Under the pieces are notes generated by a model. That model was not told the DNA's origin. It was given only the letters and a program-made list of their open reading frames with translations, and made no database searches. The translations under genes were made by a program, and so were the position numbers. DNA of 7,751 bases from an uncultured Candidatus Melainabacteria bacterium (GTDB taxonomy: Bacteria > Cyanobacteriota > Vampirovibrionia > Gastranaerophilales > Gastranaerophilaceae), in NCBI GenBank assembly GCA_934692295.1, contig CAKUTL010000063.1:1-7751 (forward strand), written 5' to 3'. Below are positions 1 to 5,687 of this stretch, piece by piece (position 1 is the first letter of the stretch; every line of letters begins with the position of its first letter).

Positions 1-1011
1 GAAGCAAGTGTAATACTAAATTGGTATGGTCCTTCTGGAACATTTGAACATATTCCAATGTACAAAGTTTTAAAAGCTTCTGAAGGAAAAAAACAATTAA
101 GTTATAATTTCCAAAATAAAGTTGTATATTTTGGAGCAACAGCAGCAAGTTTATTTGATATAAAAACAGTTCCTGTTGATAAGGTTTACCCTGGGGTAGA
201 AGTTCAAGCAACATACTTAAACAATTTAATTGACGGAAGTTTAATCAAAAAATGTCCTGAAGCCATCAACATTCTTGCCGGATTATTTTTAGCATTACTT
301 ACAATAATTTTTGTACTTAGAGTCCAATCCATGCCTGTTGCGTTTGGGTTATCTATGACAATGTCAGCATTTTATGTTGTCTTAGCATATGAACTAATGC
401 AATACAAATACTACTGGATAAAAATCGTTTCACCATTATCCTTTGCACTATTTGCATTCATAATTGCCGTAATTATCAAATACTTAATTAAATCCAGAGA
501 TTTTGATACTCAATATAAACTTGCAACAACAGATGGTTTAACCGAGTTATATAACCATAGATATTTCCAAGAACAAATGCAAAGATATGTTTCTCATGCA
601 ATGAGATACGAAACTCCATTTTCTCTAATAATCATTGATATTGACTTTTTCAAAAAGTTCAACGACAACTATGGACACCAATCAGGAGATGCAGTGTTAA
701 GACAAGTTGCAATGACATTAAAGAAAAATGTAAGAGCAACCGATATAGTATGTAGATACGGCGGAGAAGAAATGAGTATTATTCTTCCAAACACAAAGCA
801 AGAAGAAGCTATCTCAATTGCCCAAAAGCTATGTACAATGGTTGCATCTAAAAAAATGAAACTAAGCAATGGCAGAGAAAGCAATGTAACAATCAGCTTA
901 GGAGTTTCAACATTCGGAGACGAAGATGGAAATACTCCTGCCAAAATTATTGAATCCGCAGACCAAAGGTTATACCACGCAAAAGAAAACGGCAGAAACC
1001 GTGTTAACTAA
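1..1011 (+). CDS. CHASE2-GGDEF diguanylate cyclase, 5' partial
   Basis: The reading frame is open from base 1, so the gene begins upstream; the Met codon at 58 is internal. The visible 336 residues start inside a CHASE2 extracellular sensor domain (NWYGPSGTFEHIPMYKVL, then VVYFGATA..LFD and YPGVEVQATYLNNLIDGS). Three membrane helices follow, at about 90-107, 111-129 and 140-160, and then a complete GGDEF domain. Its landmarks are TTDGLTELYNHRYF, DIDFFKKFNDNYGH (metal and GTP contacts), the active-site loop RYGGEEM at 760-774, and a C-terminal NGRNRV. An RATD inhibitory site sits exactly five residues before GGEEM, so product inhibition by c-di-GMP is expected. The active loop has Met where Phe is usual; Glu as third residue is a known active variant. 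Inferred role: inner-membrane enzyme making c-di-GMP from two GTP in response to a periplasmic signal. The next gene starts 5 bp after the stop, which implies one transcript. Confidence 0.93.
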   Translation, partial: EASVILNWYGPSGTFEHIPMYKVLKASEGKKQLSYNFQNKVVYFGATAASLFDIKTVPVDKVYPGVEVQATYLNNLIDGSLIKKCPEAINILAGLFLALLTIIFVLRVQSMPVAFGLSMTMSAFYVVLAYELMQYKYYWIKIVSPLSFALFAFIIAVIIKYLIKSRDFDTQYKLATTDGLTELYNHRYFQEQMQRYVSHAMRYETPFSLIIIDIDFFKKFNDNYGHQSGDAVLRQVAMTLKKNVRATDIVCRYGGEEMSIILPNTKQEEAISIAQKLCTMVASKKMKLSNGRESNVTISLGVSTFGDEDGNTPAKIIESADQRLYHAKENGRNRVN

Positions 1012-1016
1012 AACAT

Positions 1017-3461
1017 ATGAATACAGATTTTATAGATAAAATAATTACAATTAAAGATATTCCTAAAGAAGGTCCCTTTGAACCTTGTTTAATAGAAAAT
1101 AACGAAAAGCAAATTAGTGAAATTTGTTCATTCCTTCAATCTGACAACAAGTTACTTTTAGTTAACGGTTTTAAGGGAACCGGAAAAACTTCTATCGTAA
1201 ACTTTGTTTCTTCTTTCTTGAGTGAAAAAACATTAGTCCTAAAATACAATTGTTTAGAAACAACAATTCTTGATGATATGCTATTATCATTTTTTGAAAC
1301 ATTTAGAAACTATACTCTAATGGGAAAAATTATTCCCCCAAGGATTAAAACAGAAAATTTTACTCAGAAAATAAATTCTTATTTCAACACAATTCATACT
1401 CCAATTGTTATTATACTTGATTCATTTGAAGAAATTTTAAAAAATAACAAGTCCGAAATTTTGAGTTTTATAAAACATCTTTTAAAACTCCCAAACATTA
1501 AAATAATAATAACCACAAGAAAAATAGAACAAGAAGACTTTGAAGATACAGAATCTGATAAAACAACTTGTCTTGCATTAACAAAACCTATTTTTGAAAA
1601 GTTTCTAAAAAACAACGGAATAAAACATATCGGACTTTTATCAAATGAATTATATAAACATTCAAAGGGATATTACAACTATGTAAATCTTTCTGTTAAA
1701 ATAATGAATTTAAGACAACTTAGCCTTGTTCAATTTTTGGAAGGCTACTCAAAAAGTTTTATGGCTTTCCCTGAATTTATAACGAGAGAAGCTCTGTCCT
1801 TAGTTGATCCAATAAGTGCCCATCTATTTAGGCTTTTAACTGTGATGAGAATTCCCATCCATGTTAATTTGCTAAAATCATTACATCTATATAATAAAGA
1901 ACGAATTTTCTTCTTTGTAACAAACTCTATACTATCTGTTGATGGAGAATGTTTATATTTAGATGAAGCATTTAGAGATATTATTGAACATCAAATTCCG
2001 GAAAATGTGATGATTAAATTACATTCTGCTTGTGTTGATTTATATAATACTCAACTTCCATTAAAACCTCTTGAAAGAGATTTAATGCTCTCTCGTCAAA
2101 CAATGCGAAATGAAATTGAATATCACTCATTATTCATCCCGAAAAAACCGGAATTAAATATGAAAGATGTTCGACTAATTTCTGTGGATCCGATGGTTGA
2201 AACTTCTCCAAATACTCCGACTGTAGAAGTTCAAAAAGAAGAAACCTCAACAATAGAACCAACTCCGGAAACTCAACAACAAGAAGAAACTAAAGAAGAC
2301 AAAATCAACAAAATTAGTTTCATTATAGAAGATGAATCTGTACTAGATAACATTGCAGATTCAATAAAAGGTTTTATTGACGACAAAACCCAACAAAATG
2401 AGCTTGAAGAAAAAAGCGACAGAATGAGTTTAACTCAACTTTTGAACCTTGCAAAACAAGAAGAAAGTAAATACAATTACAAGCACGCAATTCTTTTATA
2501 TCAAAATGCATTAACTAAAAAAGAAGATGAATCATTTTATCAATTTTTGCCAACAATTTATATAAAATTAGCAGAAGCACACAAACATTTATCTCAATGG
2601 TATGAAGCATTAGAAGCTTACACCCAAGCACAAGATTTCTATTTTAACGTTGCAGATACAGACAAAATTGCACAAGTAAAACTTGAAATTGCAAATATTT
2701 ACTACATTATGTACAAACACGATAATGCTAAATATATATTATCTGAACTTGAGCAACAAAACTTACCAAATGAAATAAAAATAAAAGTTAACCTAGCACT
2801 AGCAAGATTAACAGATAATCCGGATGTAGAATTTCAATACTATGAAAAATCTCTAAAACTCGTTGACATCCACACAAATAAAAATGTATTAGCAGAATTA
2901 TATTACAAATCTGCGGGTTCATATGATGAACAAAACGATACAAGAATGGCTGCACTATACTACAAAAAATGTATTGAGCTGGATTCAAATCCAAACCATA
3001 ATAAATATTTATCTATGGCACTTGCAAATCTTGCGGAACTTTATGACGAAGCAGGAAGTCCACAACATGCAATAAAGTATTATAATGAAAGTATAAGAAT
3101 AGACCGAGCTACGAAAAATTATAACGGATTATACTATTCTGCACTCCATTTAGCTGAAATTTATGGAGCTAAAGATAAAGAAAAATCCTTAGAATACTTG
3201 AACCAAGCACTGTATTATGCTAAAAAATTAAATGAACCTTATCATATAATCAGTGCATTAACCGAACTGGGCGACTATTATTCAAGAAGAAAAGATTTTG
3301 CCCATTCATACAAATACTTGATTGAAGCATACAATATGTCAAAACAATCATTCAATAAAGACAACTTGAATAAAATTCAATCCAGAATTGAAGACCTAAA
3401 ACGACGAACATCAGAAGAAGATTTTATCAAATTACAGGAAGAATATGGAAAACAAAACTAA
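1017..3461 (+). CDS. STAND-like P-loop NTPase with C-terminal TPR repeats
   Basis: 814 residues. The N-terminal ATPase has a Walker A (GFKGTGKTS, residues 51-59), a Walker B (VIILDSFEE, 131-139, Asp135 with following acidic residues) and a sensor-like strand IIITTR (163-168). This order is typical of AAA_16/NB-ARC/NACHT-type STAND ATPases. A helical, probably winged-helix, region follows to about residue 370. A Thr/Pro/Glu/Gln-rich linker (about 403-440) leads to a TPR superhelix from about 460 to 790, with recognisable units such as YEALEAYTQAQDFY, MAALYYKKCIELD and HAIKYYNESIRID. No signal peptide or membrane helix is seen, so it is probably cytoplasmic. Family knowledge: STAND proteins are signal switches whose repeats sense a ligand or partner. 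Unlike Avs-type defence STANDs it is short and has no N-terminal effector before the P-loop, so a scaffold or signalling role is more likely than self-contained immunity. The function is unknown. No good Shine-Dalgarno precedes ATG 1017, which suggests translational coupling to the cyclase gene 5 bp upstream. Confidence 0.85.
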   Translation: MNTDFIDKIITIKDIPKEGPFEPCLIENNEKQISEICSFLQSDNKLLLVNGFKGTGKTSIVNFVSSFLSEKTLVLKYNCLETTILDDMLLSFFETFRNYTLMGKIIPPRIKTENFTQKINSYFNTIHTPIVIILDSFEEILKNNKSEILSFIKHLLKLPNIKIIITTRKIEQEDFEDTESDKTTCLALTKPIFEKFLKNNGIKHIGLLSNELYKHSKGYYNYVNLSVKIMNLRQLSLVQFLEGYSKSFMAFPEFITREALSLVDPISAHLFRLLTVMRIPIHVNLLKSLHLYNKERIFFFVTNSILSVDGECLYLDEAFRDIIEHQIPENVMIKLHSACVDLYNTQLPLKPLERDLMLSRQTMRNEIEYHSLFIPKKPELNMKDVRLISVDPMVETSPNTPTVEVQKEETSTIEPTPETQQQEETKEDKINKISFIIEDESVLDNIADSIKGFIDDKTQQNELEEKSDRMSLTQLLNLAKQEESKYNYKHAILLYQNALTKKEDESFYQFLPTIYIKLAEAHKHLSQWYEALEAYTQAQDFYFNVADTDKIAQVKLEIANIYYIMYKHDNAKYILSELEQQNLPNEIKIKVNLALARLTDNPDVEFQYYEKSLKLVDIHTNKNVLAELYYKSAGSYDEQNDTRMAALYYKKCIELDSNPNHNKYLSMALANLAELYDEAGSPQHAIKYYNESIRIDRATKNYNGLYYSALHLAEIYGAKDKEKSLEYLNQALYYAKKLNEPYHIISALTELGDYYSRRKDFAHSYKYLIEAYNMSKQSFNKDNLNKIQSRIEDLKRRTSEEDFIKLQEEYGKQN

Positions 3462-4041
3462 ATACGAAGAATATATGAAATTATTCTTAGAAGAAAATTC
3501 TAAAGTTAACTTAATATCAAAAAACGATGAAAAATACTTGTGGGAAAAGCATGTTTTCGATTCCCTCGCAATAGAAAACTTTTTTGAAAAATTTGATACA
3601 TCTAAAATTAAGACCATACTCGACATCGGCACTGGTGGAGGTTTTCCGTCTATTCCAATAGCAATAACATATCCACATTTGAAAGTTACTGCACTTGATA
3701 GCATTGCTAAAAAAATTCGAGCAGTCCAAACCATAAAAGACAAGTTAAATATCGAAAATCTTGAACCAATTTGCACAAGAGTCGAAAATCTTGATGCAAA
3801 ATTCGATATGGTAACTTCTCGAGCAGTTTCATCATTGAAAAACATTTGCGAATATGCCCTTCCAAAACTTAAAAAAGGTGGATATTTCGTAGCTTATAAA
3901 TCAAGAAAAACACCTCAAGAAATTGAAGAAGCAAACTCAATTCTAAAAAAATATAATTCCAAAATTGTCGATATTATAGAGTATTCTCTTCCACTTGAAG
4001 AAAATCATGAACGAAATTTAATTGTTATTTTGAAAAAATAA
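3445..4041 (+). CDS. rsmG: 16S rRNA (guanine-N7) methyltransferase RsmG
   Basis: 198 residues, close to the usual RsmG length of about 205-240. It is a Rossmann-fold, SAM-dependent enzyme that in E. coli methylates N7 of G527 in the 530 loop of 16S rRNA; its loss gives low-level streptomycin resistance. Visible family marks are the N-terminal YMKLFLEENSKVNLIS helix, WEKHVFDSL (33-41), the SAM-binding loop DIGTGGGFPSIPIA (60-73), VTALDSIAKKIRAV (the acidic residue contacting SAM, then the KK motif), TSRAVSSL (124-131), and the terminal RNLIVILKK. The chosen ATG has AGGA 5 bases upstream, keeps the family N-terminus, and overlaps the end of the NTPase gene by 17 bp in another frame, which points to translational coupling. 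No terminator is seen after the stop; the next promoter begins within about 25 bases. Confidence 0.96.
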   Translation: MENKTKYEEYMKLFLEENSKVNLISKNDEKYLWEKHVFDSLAIENFFEKFDTSKIKTILDIGTGGGFPSIPIAITYPHLKVTALDSIAKKIRAVQTIKDKLNIENLEPICTRVENLDAKFDMVTSRAVSSLKNICEYALPKLKKGGYFVAYKSRKTPQEIEEANSILKKYNSKIVDIIEYSLPLEENHERNLIVILKK

Positions 4042-4063
4042 GCAATCTTTCAGAGTTTCTTTA

Positions 4064-4072
4064 TGCTACAAT
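4064..4072 (+). promoter_or_regulatory. Extended -10 promoter for yjbQ
   Basis: TGCTACAAT is an extended -10 element (TG, one base, then TACAAT). No good -35 lies 16-18 bases upstream, as is usual for extended -10 promoters. The expected start near 4079 leaves a leader of about 37 nt before the yjbQ ATG at 4116. Its place just after rsmG suggests that yjbQ can be transcribed independently of the upstream operon. Confidence 0.5.
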
Positions 4073-4096
4073 TTAATTGCAGACAAAAGGGGTTAA

Positions 4097-4113
4097 TATA
4101 CTCTGGGGGTATA
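4097..4113 (+). promoter_or_regulatory. yjbQ ribosome-binding site in a small hairpin loop
   Basis: The G run GGGGG at 4105-4109 lies 6 bases before ATG 4116 and is the best ribosome-binding site for yjbQ, although it is not the classic AGGAGG. Flanking TATAC (4097-4101) and GTATA (4109-4113) can pair into a weak 5-bp stem, presenting GGGG of the site in the loop. The spacing favours ATG 4116 over the in-frame ATG at 4077, which overlaps the predicted transcription start. Confidence 0.4.
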
Positions 4114-4115
4114 AA

Positions 4116-4532
4116 ATGACAATTATTAATGACGTTTTCACAGTGCATACTAAAGGGAATACAGATATTATTGATATCACGCCACAAATACGTAATGTTG
4201 TGTATAATCACGTATTACAAAATGCGGTTGTATATGTTTATGCTCAAGGAAGTACCGTATCAATTACAAATATTGAATTTGAACCAGGATTACTAGTTGA
4301 CTTACCAGAAGCACTAGAAAGAATTGCACCAGTTAATTCTAATTATCACCATGATGAAATGTGGCATGACGGAAATGGTTATGCACACGTAAGAGCATCT
4401 ATTGTTGGAAACTCAACCCACATCCCACTAATTGATGGGGTATTACAACTTGGACAATGGCAACAAGTAGTTTTAATCGATTTTGATAACAAAGCTAGAG
4501 CAAGAAAAGTAAATATACAAATCGTTTACTAA
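4116..4532 (+). CDS. yjbQ: YjbQ/UPF0047 family protein
   Basis: 138 residues, the usual size for this small single-domain family. E. coli YjbQ has a weak thiamine-phosphate synthase activity, and annotation pipelines call the family 'secondary thiamine-phosphate synthase'; the native role is unsettled. Family marks: TKGNTDIIDITPQI near the N-terminus, GSTVSITNIEFEPGLLVDL, ALERIAP, a His-rich stretch YHHDEMWHD...AHVRAS with His78, His79, His84 and His91 as likely metal or substrate ligands, then IVGNSTHIPL, DGVLQLGQWQQVVLIDFD, and a final RARKVNIQIV. The start was moved from 4077 to 4116 because the family begins near here and the G-rich ribosome-binding site sits 6 bases upstream. No other thiamine gene is in the window, so context does not fix the function. 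It converges on the pilin gene with only 2 bp between stop codons. Confidence 0.9.
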   Translation: MTIINDVFTVHTKGNTDIIDITPQIRNVVYNHVLQNAVVYVYAQGSTVSITNIEFEPGLLVDLPEALERIAPVNSNYHHDEMWHDGNGYAHVRASIVGNSTHIPLIDGVLQLGQWQQVVLIDFDNKARARKVNIQIVY

Positions 4533-4534
4533 AA

Positions 4535-5245
4535 TTATTTTTTCAATTTTCTAAAATATCCAGAGTCAGACATTGCGTAATATGCACAGGCTATACCATT
4601 TGAGGAGTCAGTTGATGTTAATGAACAATAAGTTGATTTGTCTGTAACATAAGTCCCTGGAGCTCCCATTGGTACAAGTTCATAAACCCCAGTTATTTCG
4701 TTTTCTTTCACTTGAAACGTAAATAAATCATATCCCCAAATATTTGGACCTTGCTTTTTACCATTAATATCCATACTTATAAGTATATCTGCGTGATTTT
4801 GATCAAACATAATCAACATCCCATTTTGAAGATAAAACTGCCCATCGTCCAAAATAAAAGTACTAATTTGTTTTGATTTTTTTGAAAAAGTTCTATAACT
4901 CAAATCCCTATTAGTTATATGACTTCCAGAACCATCAGAATTAGAAGTTCGAACCATACAATATTCATCGTCGTCTTTTGTACTATCAGTATCCCCACAA
5001 TCTGTAACACCAGTAAAATAAGGCATAAAACGTGAATAATGTCTATTTTCAAGACCATCATCTTGCCAAGACTTGAACGCTTGGCTCAAAATTGAATACC
5101 CTTCTTTAAATTGACTTTCTAATTTACGATTTTGGAGATTTGTCATTAAAGTTGGAATAGTCATCGCAGCCACAACTCCAATAACTCCCAAAGTAATCAA
5201 TACTTCTGCCAACGTAAAACCAAAAACTTTTTTCAACCTTTCCAT
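4535..5245 (-). CDS. Type IV pilin-like (prepilin-type N-terminal cleavage) protein
   Basis: 236 residues. It opens with a short basic leader MERLKKVFG, then FTLAEVLITLGVIGVVAAMT: a class III (prepilin) signal with peptidase cleavage after Gly9, Phe at +1 and the assembly glutamate at +5. The hydrophobic helix spans about residues 10-33. The body carries four cysteines, Cys83/Cys96 and Cys207/Cys220, each pair 13 apart, probably two disulfide loops outside the membrane. DINGKKQGPN..WGYDLFTF (159-177) resembles the Ca-binding D/G-rich loop near the end of GspG-like pseudopilins. Inferred role: a minor pilin or pseudopilin of a type IV pilus or type II-like secretion fibre. No other pilus gene is nearby, so it is an orphan that relies on machinery encoded elsewhere. 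It is divergent from the HTH gene and its upstream region holds the dual operator, so that regulator probably controls it. No clear Shine-Dalgarno precedes the ATG. Confidence 0.9.
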   Translation of the reverse strand: MERLKKVFGFTLAEVLITLGVIGVVAAMTIPTLMTNLQNRKLESQFKEGYSILSQAFKSWQDDGLENRHYSRFMPYFTGVTDCGDTDSTKDDDEYCMVRTSNSDGSGSHITNRDLSYRTFSKKSKQISTFILDDGQFYLQNGMLIMFDQNHADILISMDINGKKQGPNIWGYDLFTFQVKENEITGVYELVPMGAPGTYVTDKSTYCSLTSTDSSNGIACAYYAMSDSGYFRKLKK

Positions 5246-5265
5246 ACAATGTATATTACCATAAA

Positions 5266-5284
5266 TACGTACTCGTAGTACGTA
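5266..5284. promoter_or_regulatory. Operator candidate 1 (19-bp inverted repeat)
   Basis: TACGTACTCGTAGTACGTA is a perfect inverted repeat: 8-bp arms TACGTACT and AGTACGTA around a central CGT. It shares its half-site and geometry with the repeat at 5300-5318. It lies between the divergent pilin and HTH genes and overlaps candidate -10 elements on both strands, a position suited to repression. The likely binder is the adjacent Xre-type regulator (inference). Confidence 0.7.
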
Positions 5285-5309
5285 TAATTCATAAAAATTT
5301 ACGTATAAA
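5281..5309 (-). promoter_or_regulatory. Candidate promoter for the pilin gene
   Basis: On the minus strand, TTTATA (5309-5304) and TATACG (5286-5281) are separated by 17 bases and resemble -35 and -10 hexamers with 4 of 6 matches each. The predicted start near 5274 gives a leader of about 29 nt. Both hexamers touch the flanking operator repeats, so a bound regulator would block them. An alternative extended -10, TGGTAATAT at 5261-5253, would give an almost leaderless transcript. Confidence 0.3.
5283..5288 (+). promoter_or_regulatory. Candidate -10 element for the HTH gene
   Basis: A consensus TATAAT overlaps the last two bases of operator 1. A transcription start near 5295 would give a leader of about 25 nt. 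No convincing -35 is found at 16-18 bp spacing, so assignment is tentative. The overlap with the operator fits autoregulation. Confidence 0.4.
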
Positions 5310-5318
5310 CTGTACGTA
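5300..5318. promoter_or_regulatory. Operator candidate 2 (19-bp inverted repeat)
   Basis: TACGTATAAACTGTACGTA has the design of operator 1: TACGTA half-sites with starts 13 bp apart, and arms matching at 7 of 8 positions. It begins 34 bp after operator 1 and ends one base before the HTH start codon, so a bound protein would cover the leader or block elongation. Two copies suggest cooperative binding or differential control of the two divergent genes. Confidence 0.65.
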
Positions 5319-5319
5319 T

Positions 5320-5538
5320 ATGAGAGAGGCTTTTTACAAACATTTAGGTAAAAATATCAAAAAAAGGAGAAAAGAACTCCATCTAACTCAGCAAGAACTC
5401 GCTGATAGATTGGGTTTATCTCTTAATTTTATTGGTAAAATTGAAGTTGCGTTTTCAAAGCCTTCACTTGATACGCTCATTGATATTGCAGAAAAACTAG
5501 AAACCACAGTTTCAGAACTCGCAAATTTTTCAAAATAA
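5320..5538 (+). CDS. Small Xre/Cro-type HTH transcriptional regulator
   Basis: 72 residues, essentially only the HTH_3 domain. LGKNIKKRRKELHLTQQELA leads into helix 2 (about 23-32); the recognition helix is SLNFIGKIEV (about 34-43), followed by SKPSLDTLIDIAEKL and a final ETTVSELANF. There is no ligand-binding or protease domain, so its activity is probably set by its own concentration, by dimerisation or by a partner. The usual Gly after the IE of helix 3 is replaced by Val-Ala-Phe, a modest deviation. ATG 5320 is the only sensible start, since it preserves the whole fold. No Shine-Dalgarno precedes it, and a GAGAGAGG tract lies just inside the gene, so initiation may be leaderless-like or weak. 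Two inverted repeats lie immediately upstream; autoregulation and control of the divergent pilin gene are inferred. Such domains also occur as antitoxins or phage repressors, but no toxin or phage gene is adjacent. Confidence 0.88.
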   Translation: MREAFYKHLGKNIKKRRKELHLTQQELADRLGLSLNFIGKIEVAFSKPSLDTLIDIAEKLETTVSELANFSK

Positions 5539-5590
5539 AAAAGAATTTTAATAAATATACCCCCAGAATTGCAATTATTAACTTTTGTAA

Positions 5591-5607
5591 AGTGTAAATT
5601 GTACACT
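5591..5607. repeat. 17-bp palindrome downstream of the HTH gene
   Basis: AGTGTAAATTGTACACT has perfect 6-bp arms (AGTGTA/TACACT) around AATTG. It lies 52 bp after the HTH stop and 46 bp before the -35 of the downstream promoter. It could be an operator or a weak hairpin ending the HTH transcript. No U-run follows, so it is not called a terminator. Confidence 0.45.
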
Positions 5608-5642
5608 ATTGCTAGCTTTTAGGATTTCTTCAAAATTTATAA

Positions 5643-5654
5643 AACAATATTGTT
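5643..5654. promoter_or_regulatory. 12-bp palindrome overlapping the -35 of the small-RNA promoter
   Basis: AACAATATTGTT is a perfect palindrome whose last two bases are the first two of the -35 hexamer TTGACT. This placement suits a regulator binding site. It is short and AT-rich, so chance remains possible. Confidence 0.35.
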
Positions 5655-5681
5655 GACTTTATTTTTTTCTCGTGGCATAAT
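5653..5681 (+). promoter_or_regulatory. Near-consensus promoter of the small RNA
   Basis: TTGACT (5653-5658), a 17-bp spacer and CATAAT (5676-5681), with TGG directly before the -10 (extended -10). This is the best sigma-70-type promoter in the window. Transcription should start near 5688. No protein gene lies between it and the terminator at 5801-5826. Confidence 0.7.
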
Positions 5682-5687
5682 AATTGT

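Noticed and set aside
669..944. 91-codon minus-strand frame opposite the GGDEF domain
   Set aside because: Lies wholly within the antisense of conserved catalytic motifs and is not plausible as a separate gene.
1017..3461. Avs-type antiviral STAND defence protein
   Set aside because: The protein is much shorter than typical Avs proteins, has no effector domain before the P-loop, and sits in an operon with a cyclase and rsmG, not in a defence island.
3432..3845. 137-codon minus-strand frame opposite rsmG
   Set aside because: Shadow of a well-conserved gene; the translation has no motif.
4077..4115. Longer N-terminus of yjbQ from ATG 4077
   Set aside because: This ATG overlaps the predicted transcription start and the extra 13 residues are not part of the family; the ribosome-binding site points to 4116.
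5320..5538. HTH gene as antitoxin or prophage repressor
   Set aside because: No toxin-like partner, integrase or phage gene lies on either side; the neighbours are a pilin-like gene and a small-RNA locus.
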